A stretch of 64,000 bases of DNA, taken from assembly GCA_007644065.1 (NCBI GenBank), contig VJWN01000013.1:1-64000 (forward strand). The letters run 5' to 3'. Positions 34,266 through 46,741 of this stretch are shown here, piece by piece. The notes below the pieces were generated by a model that made no database searches, had not been told where the DNA came from, and was given only the letters and a program-made list of their open reading frames with translations. The DNA is from Margaritispora aquatica (Eukaryota; Ascomycota; Leotiomycetes; Helotiales; Discinellaceae). The translations under genes and the position numbers were made by a program. Each line of letters begins with the position of its first letter. The stretch's first letter is position 1.

Positions 34266-35707
34266 TTTTTATGTGTGATTTAGCGATGAATTGCTTAATG
34301 TTTTGCAACCAAATATACCACAGCTAGGATTCATTTGTTTTCACTTGTTGCGTTGAACATCTTAATGAGCAATGTGACCCATCGGAAATATGTGCTACAT
34401 CGTCGATGCCAATGAACAAACTTGTTTGATGAGTGCAGACTCAAGCTCTGTGATTGAAGCCCAACTGATTTGTGATCGACATCTCCTTGCACTGTTCCCA
34501 GTCAGTAATACGCATTATTGAGAGTCTTTGGAACCTGTGTTGAGCATGGCAACTCTCAGGTGTGACTGCATGAGCACGTAGTGAAGTCGTCTACATACCT
34601 AGCAAATACATTGAAGATCACATGCTTACCCCAAGACCACCAAGTAGGTGAATAGATGGTTCAAGCTGTAGTATCTCACCGAGTCGCATGGCTTTCTCGT
34701 GTTCCCTCAACCCCACCATGTGCCAATCCGCGGCGCATCGGATTCCCGCATACATGACATTAAAGACTAGCACTTGATACGATTTCTCACAGTATCTCTA
34801 AATTCAAGGTCACCTTGCTTATTTCATCCAAGCAAACATGGCGACTGATGCTCAAGCAGATACAAGAGCATGCCAAGAGCGACGTGGCTGGCTTTAAAAG
34901 CTTGTCCAAGACCAAGACCCTTGGACGTTTCGCGAAGACTTTGACAGCGGATCTCAACGACGGCCAGCGAAAATTGGCACAAGCCGACACAAAGGCAGAA
35001 AAGAGAGCAAAATGACTTCTGTGCAGAATGAACTTCTGTTTTTGGATCCGAGGACTTCCTCCTACAGTCAGGATGTAAGAAATTCAATCGAGATGATCAG
35101 ACTTTGATGGTAGAGGGGTCATTCTAACATTTGCGCATAGTCTTTCAGCCAAGGAGAAAAAACATTGCCTCGGTCTTATTAAACATAGGACCGTTGACGC
35201 TGCAATTAGTTATGTCAAATGACTCATGCCAATCTCTTGGACAAGGCTTAATATGTCAGGATGCTCATAATACTTGTTGGACATGTCGACTTTCTAGGCA
35301 TGGAAATGTTGGCTTGGATATTGATGCTCATTATGATCCCGTGGTAGGTTAAGAGAAAGGAATATCAAGTGTGACATATTGTGTAACTCTCATATCATTG
35401 AATTCTCTATTTAGCAATCGATGACCAATAGTGCCAAAAATTGGGATCTGGCTAAAGTTCACCTTCCTTATTATAATTATGATTTATATATACCAAGGCG
35501 CACCTTCAGATGTTTTATTAACTACGATGACTTCAGTCAAGTATCTGAGGTAGGAACGCCTGCCATTCAAAGCTTCGTATTCTTATTCTACCAGTTATAA
35601 ATTCTCAACATCATATCACTTCAACTCCTTCTCACATCATCGCTTCAGCACATCAGTATTGCTCATATACTATTAAGCTTTATTTTTCCATTCATCATTC
35701 CAGCAGG
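34266..35707. other. Intergenic region
   Basis: 1.4 kb with one basic 66-codon frame (34815-35015, KSLSKTKTLGRFAKTL) that starts only at a TTG, so I do not call it. The final part has a pyrimidine-rich leader before the glutaminase ATG. Confidence 0.4.
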
Positions 35708-38681
35708 ATGATTCTTCAAATCCTTCTTCCTGCGCTCGGCACCCTGGTTGGTGCGGGTTCGTCCTCAACATTCTATCCAGCGGTAGGACACATCCCATCG
35801 CATATGAGTGCAAATACTAAGAACAATCATAGCGACCACCCGCAATTCCCTTAGCAGGTATTTGAAACCGGTTCGGCGTGTTACTATGGCTCGATTGACC
35901 TTTGGTTTGCAGTCAAGTCACCATACATGAGCACATGGCTTGAAGCTGGTAGTAATGGCGATGGACTCCTGGCAGGATCTTGGAGGTGAGATGCTGGCAA
36001 CTTGATAGATGATTTACATACTGACTTTCTCTAGTCGTTTTTGGGCGTATGCAAAACTTCTGGCCTTACGATTTCTTCTAGCTAACCTTCGTCAGTGGCC
36101 CACAACCAGGTCCTGTTGCGTTAGTTCTAATACGTCTATTGGAAAAGAGAAAGCTAATGTTTAGGAAGCGGTCGAAATGGTGCCGTTACAGGATGGACGG
36201 GTTTGATCAAAGTGGATGGAATCACTTATACTTGGTAATCACCATCCTCTTTGAAGATTTCAAGACGCAATTGCTCAAAGATAGAGCAACCAACTCTTCA
36301 TGAGGTCTGTTTTAACTAACAATTAAAATAAGGATGGGCTCTCCAGCAATTAATGGATTCTACCCTCCTGCAGTCACTCAACAGTCGTTCGAGTACACTT
36401 CACAACGATCCACATTCATTATGAACGTTGCTGGTAAAGTATCTATGAACGTGACTTTCCTCTCTCCGGTCACTCCTACGGATAACAAGCGTCAATCTAT
36501 TATTGGAACATATTTATTAGTCGATGTGGCTGCAGTTGATGGTGCCACGCACTCAGTTCAATTGTACTCTGATATATCTGGAGGTGGGTTGTCTTTACTG
36601 AGGTTTACATCTTGAAAAAGCTGAACTTTGGTTAGAATGGGTAAATCCTACACATGTTAGTGAGCCGATTGAATGGAGGTGATGAACTCCCCAAATTCAT
36701 GTTTTATTTCCAATGGCTAATTTTTGCAGCTATTCTGTTCAAAATGGCGTGGCGAGCCATAAGTCTTTCCAGCAAAGACAAAGCGAGTTTAATGCAGACT
36801 ATCCAGATGACTCTGCGCACTGGGGTAATTGGTACTGGTCAACTGCAGCCAATCCGTCCATGAGTTATCAAAATGGAGACGACACCACAGTGCGAGGAAA
36901 CTTCATCAAAAACGGAGTTCTTCCAAATATCCAAGATAATAACTATCGAGCTATCAACAATAGGTGGCCTGTCTTTGCATTCGCAAATGCCCTCGGAAAT
37001 GTTGGTGCTACGCCTGTTGATACTTTATACACCATCATGCATGCTCAGCACAATGCTATTTACTTTGATGGCGCTAACGGCCTCAACCCTGTTCCATCTT
37101 TGTGGGCCGCTTACTTTAACACGGAATTTGCAATGGTGGAATTCTTTTACAAAGACTTTTCGGCCATTTCTGGAGCAATTGATAATACCATTGCAGTAGA
37201 CTCCTTGGCAGCTGGTGGTCAGGTAAGAAGCCATCATTCCATGCTACTGTACAAATCCAGGGATTTGTTGCCCTTTCACTTCCCATAATTGCAATCCCAT
37301 ATGAACCTCTGCTTTCAATATGTAGCCCTCAAGCTCCAAGAAACAGAGAACTGACTCGAGACTGTCTGGGTTCAGGATTATCTTACGATCACTTCCTTGT
37401 CAACCCGACAAGCTTTTGCCGCAATCCAACTGTGTGGCACCACCGCTAAACCTTACCTCTTCTTGAAAGAAATCAGCTCTGATGGCAATCTCCAAACAGT
37501 GGATGTTCTTTTCCCCATGTTCCCTATCTTCATGTATTTGAATCCTTTACTCATCAAATACGCTTTGGATCCTCTATTTGAGAACCAAGAAGCTGGAAGA
37601 TTTCCCCAGACATACTGCCTCCACGATTTGGGATCCAACTATCCCCGTGCTGTGGGACACCCGTCCGGCGATGGAGGTGATGCTTTCCATTTCTTGCTTA
37701 TATCAATTTGCTAACTGATGATAGAATATATGCCCTTGGAGGAATCGGGCAACATGCTCATAATGACGCTCGCCTATGTCCAGCTTACCAACGATAATGA
37801 ATACCTTGCGCAACACTACCCAATTCTAAAGCAGTGGACGGGCTATCTTATCCAAGAGGCTTTGATTCCAGCAGATCAACTTTCCACCGACGATTTTCAA
37901 GGTCAGCTGGCAAACCAAACAAATCTGGCGCTAAAAGGAATCATTGGTATGCAAGCAATGTCTGTGATTGCACAGAGGACAGGAAATATGGCAGATGCAA
38001 GATACTACTCGAGCATTGCGCATAGTTATCTTGCAAGCTGGGAGCAACTTGCTATCGTTAAGGGGGCGAAGTTCCCACATACCAAGCTGCATTATGGAGA
38101 CGACGAATCCCATGGTACGTTTTATCGAAATGCCAAATGACAGCTAAAATTAATAATATCCAGGTTTGCTCTATAATCTCTATGGAGATCGAATTTTAGG
38201 TCTTGGCTTAGTTCCTCAGTACATTTATGATATGCAAAGCACTTTCTATACTACCGTTTCTAACTCATACGGTGTCCCTCTGGATACTCGAAATGCGTTT
38301 ACCAAATGTAATCATCACCTCACTCAAAATATCGACATATAACTCTTGCTAACATAAATAGCTGACTGGGAGATGTGGTGTGCCTCAATTGCCTCAAAGT
38401 CAACAAAGCAGATGTTTATCTCCAAGCTTGCGAATTGGATCAACAACACTTCGACCAATCGTGCGTTCACAGATTTATATAACACGCAGAATGGAGAGTA
38501 AGTCAACTTTAGCGAGCCAAATAGCCGGTATGACTCTCTATTAACATTAAATAGCTTTGCAATCGGACCATTCATTGCAAGACCGGTGGTAGGAGGTCAT
38601 TTTGCACTTCTGGCGATGAACAAAGCTCCCACAGCGGCGATAGGCAAGAGGGCGTACGGCGAGAGAGCATTTGAAGCATGA
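35708..38681 (+). CDS. gtaA: Secreted glutaminase A (GtaA family)
   Basis: Fourteen exons: 35708-35782, 35833-35857, 35913-35985, 36035-36046, 36096-36109, 36165-36234, 36333-36583, 36636-36678, 36730-37222, 37376-37676, 37725-38114, 38164-38307, 38362-38497, 38555-38681. They give 717 aa with matched phases. Signal peptide MILQILLPALGTLVGAGSS. Then RPPAIPLAVKSPYMSTWLEA and GAVTGWTGLIKVDGITYTWM (N-terminal DUF5127 type), DYLTITSLSTRQAFAAIQLC and SYLASWEQL (DUF4965), and YGVPLDTRNAFTKSDWEMWC (DUF1793). It should hydrolyse extracellular glutamine to glutamate and ammonia. Exons 4 and 5 are only 12 and 14 nt; they were placed to hold frame between GSW and GAVTGWTG and are the least certain part. 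A cDNA could merge or shift them. The rest is intact and has the expected length. Confidence 0.85.
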
Positions 38682-41231
38682 TTTATTCAATTATGGGTTT
38701 ATTGTAGCTTCGGAACTTGGCACTCCATTAAGGAGTGCTGCGTATCAAGCATTGGATTACTAAGTCAAGGTGGCTCACAAGAATTTCATGGATTATGGTG
38801 CTTTTCGGTCGTTATGAATCCGAACGAATCTCATCAAACCATAGATAGTAAACGTATGGTATTTTGCTACAGAGTCAGGAGCTCTTCCATTGCACTGCCA
38901 AATTAAACTTGTTAACATGATCCTCGTCACTAAGGCCTAGTGACATGCTATCTACCCAGCAATAGCTAAGTCCACCGCCCAGCCAAAATACTCGCTTGAG
39001 CAAACAAGGACAAAAACTTAGCACAACGACCACAAGTGTCTAGTTAAAAACCTTCAGCCGAAGCAAAATTACCCAATTTTGATATGCAGTCATCTTGATC
39101 TGACCAAATTCCCCAATTCTATACGTCAATTCAGCACAAGCACCTATTAATACAAATCACATGAAATTTTATCCACGTTTAATCAATCTCTCAACGCCGC
39201 TTCTCAAGAACACCGCGAGCACTCAGCTTTCCAAAATTGCTCAGTTCTAAGCACAAGTTCATCAATTCCTAATCAATAACTAATTAACACGCATACGCAC
39301 ACCTACCACCGGTCCTAATACAGTCTGTCGAAAAATCCGAAAGTACTCCTTCAACCATGCAACCATCTCCAATCCTCCACCATGTCCACTGATCTATAAC
39401 GGAAAAATCCCACCGCAAGCAACTTCTAATACGGCCAGGGACGTCGAGTACAACATTCTCAATGCGTATACCTGCATCATGGACCGGTCTAGAATTTGAA
39501 TATCTGGATTCTGGATCGTGAGTCTGCAGATCTGTGAGATAAGGTGGCGTGATTGTGTCCTGCGGGGGTGATGAGGAAGAGAGGAAGAGGTGGGTGTGAT
39601 GCAGAAATTTTCGAATACAGCGTGGATTATGTGCTCTTGGTTGTTTTGGTGCGTGTGGCTTGGGGTGGTGTATGGGGGATGATGCATGTGAGCGGGAAGG
39701 GTGGGAGGATGTCATGCAGAAAGCTGCATGCGAGATTCGCGAGAGCGAGCTCGGACTATGGAATGCATGTAAGTTGGTCATACATATTAATCATTTGATT
39801 GAAGGGAGGAGAGAGATGGGTGGTTATTCGACATATTTTCAGGGGCTAGGTAGCCCTTTGAAATAGTGTTTGTTGATCTCTAGGAGGTTGTATGGTTAGT
39901 TGTGGGTAAATGATTGAAAGCGAGTTATTTGCGGTTGGAAACTATAAAATTAGGAAGAAAAAATTATCTGGCTTAACGTAACTTAAATCTATTATAGCCT
40001 TTTATACATACTGCTAATACTCTACGATTAGATTTCTTTTATCCTACTTTCTAAAGCTGACGCGGGATCTATTTTATATAAACTTTGTTTCGACAATAAT
40101 AGTAATAAGGTTATACTTTAGACTTTATAAAAATAAATTTGCTAAAAGGGTGGATTTAGAATTATTATAGTGTTCGTACTAGAGGTGGCAAATAAGATTC
40201 TGTTTTTTTCGCCCCGTCCTGTCTGGTCCAGTTATATGAACAAAAAATAATTTTCATTTAGATACACATCCTAATATTACTATTTATACGACTTTGATCC
40301 AGTAAGCGATCAGCTCAAGATTCGATAAATAGATACATGTATATATTATATCTTAGCTCAAGAATTAATATGCCTTAAGTAACTTTCTTATATATGCTTA
40401 CGCAATATTATAGACAGGTCATGCCTCGGTTCGTGTTACTGTATCCAAACATACTCGAGTCACATATGGAATTATGCAATTCATCGTGGGGGGAGAGGGT
40501 TGCTGGGATTACAGTGGCGGTGCCAAAAATTGCTTGCTGTATCGAGATATCTAGCATTTATGCAAAAGTCATGAATATTCTATTCTTGTGTGTTCATTAC
40601 CCCTCTCTCTTGAGTAACGACTTCACAAAAGTATGCTGTGGCTGCTGCACATGCTTCAGCTTCCTTCACTCTGCCCACGAATATTGCTTTTGATTTTCAT
40701 GTCAACACTCGGATGCAAGATATTTTCATCTTGCTACGATCCTGTGATGATATCTCATATGTGATGCACCGCTTCAAGCAGTTGGCGCGTACGTATTGAT
40801 CATCAGGGTTGTTGTTCGTCTGCGTTTCTTCCTTCTCAAGCTTTGCAATAATTGGTGGATATGATTGCTCTTAGTCTGCTTTATACCAATATCCGGTGAT
40901 GCCGAACTGATTGATTGAGATTCTACAGTCAATTCAAACCTCACTCATAAACGAATCGACGATCAGATGTCGTTCAATGCACACAGTCCTGCACAATCTT
41001 ATCCCTGGAGAGCTGAGTCTGTATATGCATTAGTATTTTCATCTGTACTGTCACAGGAATAGATATCTCCGGGTTTGGGGGTTGGTAGACGTTGTTAGAG
41101 ACAACATAAAGATAGCTCAAACCCTTCATTAACAGCTGCCAACCACACGAACTGCTCAAAGGGAAACGTTCTCTTCAGTTACAGTCACAGCTTTTCTTGA
41201 TTCTACATCAATTTCGATCACAGCCAACAGG
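38682..41231. other. Intergenic region with an AT-rich decayed island
   Basis: 2.5 kb. A 165-codon minus frame (39284-39781) is His/Ser/Pro-rich at first and has no domain, so it is a weak candidate and not called. From about 39935 to 40400 the sequence is AT-rich and looks mutated. A hAT-like end lies at 40181 (separate entry). 40400-41231 has no supported gene apart from the promoter of the next gene. Confidence 0.45.
40180..40255 (+). mobile_element. Possible decayed hAT-transposon end
   Basis: CTAGAGGTGGCAAATAAGAT followed by TTCGCCCCGTCCTGTCTGGT resembles the TAGxGGTGGCAAA plus CCCG/GGGC-rich ends of fungal hAT elements, with changes expected from C-to-T mutation. No second end or transposase is seen in the window, so this is a solo relic at most. 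Confidence 0.28.
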
Positions 41232-42819
41232 ATGTCTATCGCCTACCCGGAAGGGGAGTGCTTTTTCGATATAGTGGGACTCTCGGTATCAGAACAACCA
41301 GATAGCCCGGAAGATGCGCCCCCAGGTCCAAACACTGCTATGTATGATGCCACAGATGCATACAAATTTTCGAACAACATCTTGGTGGAGCATATCAATA
41401 ATGCACCAGCAATGTTCAATGATCATCAGACCGGCTACGGACAACACCCACGCTCACCACTCAATGAGTGGCAAAAAGACAATCATTGTACGTATATGTT
41501 CATATCACTCTTAATGCAGCACCCTGAAATGCTGACACTCACTTTATGGTATGGAATATACCAGAAACTCACGGCATGTTATGGGGATTGTGATAATATA
41601 CAGCGACAGACGTGGTCATGGATCAACATATGGCACAGCCAATATGAGGCATTCCAAGAGCGAGGTGCCGGTGCACAGGTATTTAGAGCTTCTAGTCAAT
41701 AATGACCATGTAGCTGATCTTGACTAGGCTTATTTCGTTACTTTGCCAATTCCTACGGTTGATGAAAGATGGATCTGGATAGATGTTAGCTGAGATTGAA
41801 TACGCTATATTTTCATGAACTAACAAAATATCGAGATGATTACTCCAATTCGAGCCATTTACATACCACTGACACAATCTGTGAACGAGGATTACCCAAA
41901 TGCTAGTCCAAATCAAACACGCAAGAACTACAGAAACTAACAATTCCTAGCTTTCTTCCTGGCTCCAGGTTTCTTTCGCTAGAAATGGGGAAATCTGGCT
42001 TCCAACGGAAGATGGAACGGGTTCCAACACGTCGTAAGTGAACACTTGTAGAATTCTTGCATCCAATATTCGTGCTGCTAATCTGTGATTAATTGTGGTA
42101 ACAGATTTAAAACCGATGCAACCATGGGCCTTGGTAACCCAATAGACCACGATAAATTCTGTTTCCAGCACACGAGCACCTCTCTTGGTATCGATGTCCA
42201 TGGCCTGGTTGCTTTACTCTGCATTCCAAGACAACTTAGAAAATACACTCCTTGGGACAAGTGCGTGAGATTCAAAGCCGCAGAAAAAATCAACCATGCA
42301 GGAAAGCCTATGGCTACGAATGGGACATTTGGAAGATTCAGCGCGACTACCATCTTGAAAGCTAACATTGGTCTTGATCTGCAATTTAAACCACCCGCTG
42401 AGGAGAAGAAGGGTTTCTTCGGAAGGTTCATCAAGAGTGTCATTGAAAATGCTTTAGGGTTCATACCAGGCGTTGGACCTCTCGTTGTTACCTATTTCGA
42501 CATGGCTTGGGATGCGATTCTTAGCCCAGACCAATTTTGGGACGATGTCATCGGTAACGGTTTCTTTGTTTTACTGCTTCTCAAGCCCGACGAGACTACC
42601 CCTTCATGGGCCAATAGGGATTCTGATGGACAGCTCACTCTGAAGCCAGATCAGCACTGCCCTGACGGATATCGAGTGGGAGCAACTGGCAAAGTTGAAA
42701 AGTACTACGAACCAGACCCTGGACACAAAGCCAAGTTCATCGCCTCGTTCGGGGAAGTTAAGGACAACGTTAGTCTTAAGTGGCTTGCACTAGCTTACGA
42801 GGAGCACGAGCACCTCTAG
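41232..42819 (+). CDS. Orphan protein of unknown function, 427 aa
   Basis: Four exons (41232-41678, 41728-41784, 41969-42033, 42105-42819) give 427 aa in one frame. The second and third are small but each reads as good protein (AYFVTLPIPTVDERWIWID; VSFARNGEIWLPTEDGTG). The N-terminus is acidic and Pro-rich with no signal peptide. The middle is Trp-rich (RQTWSWINIWHSQYEAFQER). The C-half has KFCFQHTSTSLGIDVHGLVA, then a probable amphipathic hydrophobic segment FIPGVGPLVVTYFDMAWDAI, and ends in KWLALAYEEHEHL. Part of exon 1 (41488-41564) looks like an intron by its ends, but removing it breaks the frame, so I kept it as coding. I do not recognise the family. It could be a lineage-specific gene. 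Confidence 0.55.
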
Positions 42820-45479
42820 TGTTCCAAAATACTCACTTTCGAGCGGCAAACTTTCTATCCAGCAAGGTTCAGGTCTAGTTGGCGATAGGATCAATTGGGA
42901 TTTGGGAAATACTAAAGGGAAGGAGAAGCATCATTAGTTAAACGTACAGAATCACAGTCATTACTTTCGTTTTCTTTCCAAACAGTCCGAAATACAAAAC
43001 TTGCTTGTGCTACTAAGCATTTTAACAAACTCATTGATAGTATAGGTCTTAATCGTTGGAATGAATCATTTCTCCTTGTGATTCTGATCAAAATATAATC
43101 GTGCAATATATGTAACATTTCGAAGGCAATCGAATCTGTTGAAGCATTGTGGACAGCTCCTCGAATGAAAGTGTCACAAGTCATTAATGAACGATCAGTC
43201 TGGCGAAGAATTTCTCTTAGAACGAAACAGGTTGACTCTCCTCCAAGCGATTTATTGTTAATGGCAAATTCAAATGATATTCTTTCATTCTTTCCGCCAA
43301 AGTTTCTTTATTTCACTAACAAAAACCTTTGTTCTTCGCTCGACGTATTGTATTGCCAGGCATTAAGAGCCCATATTATTCTCTATTGCATCTCAATTCC
43401 AGCTGAATTGTTACTTAAACATATTCATTCTGGTAAATTCATATATTTATTTCGAAATTACGAGCTTTATGTCCAACTTTCTACTATCTGGCCTTCTTGA
43501 CGAAGAATTATCAGATAAACTCAGATTCAGTAGCTACTACGTCATCGGCTACGACCCCACACTAACTTCATACGAAAGAGGAGGATGGTTTTGCGGACAG
43601 CCTTCCAAACCCAGAGGAAAACAGACTGAATTTCGTTCTCAAGGCACTCTCTTCTCATCGCGATGCCCATGCTCGCAGCGGTTCTCCTGAGTATATTGTT
43701 TAATGCGCAAAAAGTAGGAAAGAATGAAACAATCGAAGGTGGAGGATCAAAGGCAAACAACTGTATCAAGGAAATAAAAGTTATGAGAGCTAAAAACAGG
43801 AGTTCAGGTACTCTTTCACATACCGCACTATAACTCAACTATACCTTTCGCATATCTCCACCTATTTCATCGCAGTGCAACTTAAGATAATTAGCCATTT
43901 GAGATCTATCACTCCCACAGGTCGCTGCAATCGAGAAGACTGGAGTCTTACACTACTCTGCTAATATTCATTGTTACAAATCAAAATATAATTATTGATG
44001 AGAATTTACTGCTTCCGAGGACTAAAGAGTGTTCTGGGCATCCATATCTATTCATTGCTATCAAGTGAGGGAGTTCGAAAGTTATTCTCTGTTATACCTG
44101 CAAACCCAATACCAACACAAATACTACTACTGGGAATATCAACAGGCCTTTCGATTGAAGAGTCTTCAGTGCGTATCGCGGCTGAAGCTGTAAAAAACCC
44201 TTTTACTGAAACCCAAACCTCGACATCGAACGATGTCTGTTGATAATCCGTGCTCTTGGCAAGAAACCACCATACAGCGTGCAGTTGCCTAAAGTTGGCG
44301 TGGCATCAATCTCTGCTGTAGCTAGCGCAAGGAATTCAAAACGACGGAAAAGAGGCGGGGAGATTTTGGAGATCATGAGTAACATTCCAGAGGAGGAGGA
44401 GGATGAGTTCGAGTTTGGAAAGACTGTGGGTATGTATCTATCTTGACTGAAAACACCGAAAGTTCTAGCCAGATTGTAGGAAGCTGAAGAAATCAACAAT
44501 GGCTCGGTGGAGGGTTATTTAGCATATAAAACTCAGGATGGATGAAAATACGAGCATGAAATTTGTAAAGAAAAGAGGTGGGGTGGAAATGACTTTTTCT
44601 GGGATTAATGATGGTAATTCTTCCACTGAATTTCACTTTCTTGTCGCATAGTGTTCAATTTCGAGCAGCTCACATTTTAAATACAGTCACAAACGATATT
44701 CAAAGCTGATGAGATATTTTGGTTTTCCTGTCTATTTAGCAACTAGAACTCGAAGAGGAAATCCATGCCTTTGACTGTGATCCTCTAACGAGTTAAATAA
44801 AGCTCATAATACTAGTAGGTGGATACTCGTAGTCCATAGACCTCAAATGCCTCGCAGATTTGACATATTTGGAGAAGTTACTACCTCTATTCAAGTAAGT
44901 TGAGAAATGGATAGGGGTGAATCACTTGGCACCGAGGTAGGCCAAAAAGATAGGATTGAGAAGTCCGAAAAGCTTCTACAGTCGTAGAGAGCTCTCTATA
45001 TACATCTAAATCAGCGTCCATAACGCTTGGTCTCGTAGAATGGATTGAGTGGTAAAGAATTTAGTAAGATTGAGGGGAATCAGGTGATAAATGCAAGATC
45101 ACATAATCTCCAACTAACATAGGTAGGTAAGTCTACCTTACTATTTCCATTCAACTAAGTCATGTTTCTATACCGAACAATGAAACATTTGGTGGCCAAT
45201 AAATGCTTGGTCGGTTAAGATTCAGCTTGGGGTGCATTTAAGATTTCCACCAAAGTACCTAGGTACCTAGCCCAGAGTAGGTCATACACTGTCACATGAT
45301 GGTGCCCGGATGCCCGTGATGAGTAATGTAGAATTTCTCCTTTCCCTTGCTTCAATCTCCCCCTCTTCAGTAGTTTGTTTAACCCAACAATTCAAACCTC
45401 TGTCCCTTCTTTTCAAGCTCCAAGACACCACACCACTTTCAGGTTGTCTCCACTGTCACCTGCTTCACTCCCTATCGCA
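42820..45479. other. Intergenic region with short ORFs and a dispersed repeat
   Basis: 2.7 kb. Frames at 43469-43690, 43995-44243 and 44240-44446 are short; the last has SKRRKRGGEILEIMSNIPEE and an acidic EEEEDEFEF end and might be a gene remnant, but no start and no family were found. A diverged repeat (44860-45060) is shared with 63.7-63.95 kb. Near 45119-45265 there are short GGTAGGTA/TACCTAGG motifs. Confidence 0.4.
44860..45060 (+). repeat. Diverged dispersed repeat, copy A
   Basis: Shares blocks with 63690-63960 in the same order and orientation: GACATATTTGGAG, GGGTGAA-C-AC, GGATTGAGAAGTCCGAAAAG, TTCTACAGTCGTAGAGAGCT and AAATCAGCG. Differences are mostly transitions and small indels. 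The class is unknown and no coding is seen. Confidence 0.55.
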
Positions 45480-45956
45480 ATGGCCCCACCACGTACCCGC
45501 ACCATAGGTCGCACAGCTCTGATCTACCGGATCTACTTCCTCTACATTGAACCCATAGGTGCACTAGTTGGAACCTATCTCTGTCTCTTCATGCCTGAGA
45601 AGTACCTCTCTGGTACAGTTCCAGTACCAGCATATGCCAGTCTCACCGGAGCTTCCGGTTTCAGCATCTCTCCCCTTCTGCAGATGACACTCACGAACAT
45701 CGGGTCGCTTTACATGCTCTTTGCTCTTCAAGGTGGAATTCTGTTACGAATGACGCAGGACAAGAACATATGGATTGCTATTATGACCGGCATGCTCATG
45801 TCAGATGTTGGCCATGTTTATGCTGTGTACTCCATTGATGCTGAGAGGATCTTTCAGCTCCTGCTGTGGAATTCGGATGAATGGATCAATTATAGCACTC
45901 TGATCGGTGGTTTGGTCTTGAGACTATTCTTTTTGGCTGGCATTGGAAGGTCGTAA
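45480..45956 (+). CDS. Small four-TM membrane protein (DUF7704-like)
   Basis: A single exon of 158 aa. MAPPRTRTIGRTALIYRIYF opens a basic N-tail. Four hydrophobic segments follow: ALIYRIYFLYIEPIGALVGT, LTNIGSLYMLFALQGGILLR, IAIMTGMLMSDVGHVYAVYS, and the final LIGGLVLRLFFLAGIGRS. The pattern (YFLYIEPIGALVGTY; DVGHVYAVY) fits the fungal DUF7704 family of uncharacterised integral membrane proteins; this family name is from memory. The function is unknown. The start follows CTATCGCAATGG after a CT-rich leader. A longer reading frame (from 45375) extends into that leader and is not used. Confidence 0.72.
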   Translation: MAPPRTRTIGRTALIYRIYFLYIEPIGALVGTYLCLFMPEKYLSGTVPVPAYASLTGASGFSISPLLQMTLTNIGSLYMLFALQGGILLRMTQDKNIWIAIMTGMLMSDVGHVYAVYSIDAERIFQLLLWNSDEWINYSTLIGGLVLRLFFLAGIGRS

Positions 45957-46361
45957 GCCGTGTCATTAAGATGGTGCCTTTGAGCTGGAATATGAATGTC
46001 ACGTGGGTGGGCTATTTTGGCTGATGGCGGGGTAACACTGTCTTCAGGAACTTTTCGATCCTGGAACTAGTGATATGGTTAGTTGACGGTAGGGAATTTG
46101 GCACCCGGCAACGAGTTTTGAAGTGTGTTTGCTTGTTTAATTCATAAGGGAAGACGTTGACCTGGAGAAGTCACATCATTTATTGGGCTTGAAAAGAATG
46201 AAAGGATTAGATCACTCGTGGTGAAAAGACCTTGGGAGTTTAGGTCGCGATTGTGATACAATATGGTAAAAGCTCTAAACGTAAAGCCTTTCGAAAATGT
46301 AGATGTAACAAGAACTTCAAAATGACTCCAATTGTGGCATCACTGTTTTGTAGCACACCAT
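45957..46361. other. Convergent 3' intergenic region
   Basis: Sequence between the stop codons of the DUF7704-like gene (+) and the glycine-rich gene (-). No gene or repeat is seen. Confidence 0.45.
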
Positions 46362-46741
46362 TTATCTCAACGGCCCATGCTGTCCCTCACCAGCTTTTTT
46401 CACCCCACCAGCGACCTTCGCAGCTCCGCCTTCGATTCCTTCTCCGATATCCTTGATACCATCACCCACTGGTTTCCCAACATTGCCTGTCACACCATTG
46501 ATTGTCTCGCCAAGGCCCCGACCAACTGCTCCCACAACCCCTCCAACTGTGTTGGTGACACCCGAGACGCCGTTTCTGTAACACTGAGAATTAGCAGTGC
46601 TCTAGGCGGGGCTATGAGAGTCTTTCAGGTTCTTGAAGGAGCGACTCGTGATATCTCGGAGCTGAAGATATGTTGCACTTACCCGACTGTTGAGGTTACC
46701 CAGGTAACACCGCCTGATACACCACCTTTGTTGCTGCTCAT
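46362..46741 (-). CDS. Small Gly/Val-rich protein (stress-type), 90 aa
   Basis: Two exons (46741-46683, 46575-46362) give 90 aa, easily missed because each exon is short. The spliced product starts MSSNKGGVSGGVTWVTSTVG and continues with repeated glycine/valine/threonine turns (GVTNTVGGVVGAVGRGLGET, NGVTGNVGKPVGDGIKDIGE, GGAAKVAGGVKKAGEGQHG). No signal peptide is present. Such regular G-V-T amphipathic repeats occur in small conserved fungal proteins that I associate with stress response or LEA-like function; this is inference. The intron phase (2) is consistent, with branch-like and AG signals present. A palindromic TGACGTCA and a CCCCT motif on the sense strand lie about 150 bp upstream, which supports stress-type regulation. 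A larger ORF on the other strand here is a shadow. Confidence 0.62.

Noticed and set aside
34815..35015. 66-codon basic ORF
   Set aside because: It begins at TTG, not ATG, and no splice join to an upstream exon was found.
39284..39781. 165-codon minus-strand ORF, His/Ser-rich
   Set aside because: No domain, no clear promoter, overlapping frames on both strands; low-complexity codon use can give such frames by chance.
41488..41564. Intron-like segment (GTACGT...CCAG) in the orphan gene
   Set aside because: Its removal gives an immediate stop, while leaving it keeps a long open frame that joins the next exon in phase.
44240..44446. 68-codon ORF with a KRRKRGG and acidic tail
   Set aside because: No ATG in good context and no family; could be a remnant, but support is too weak to call.
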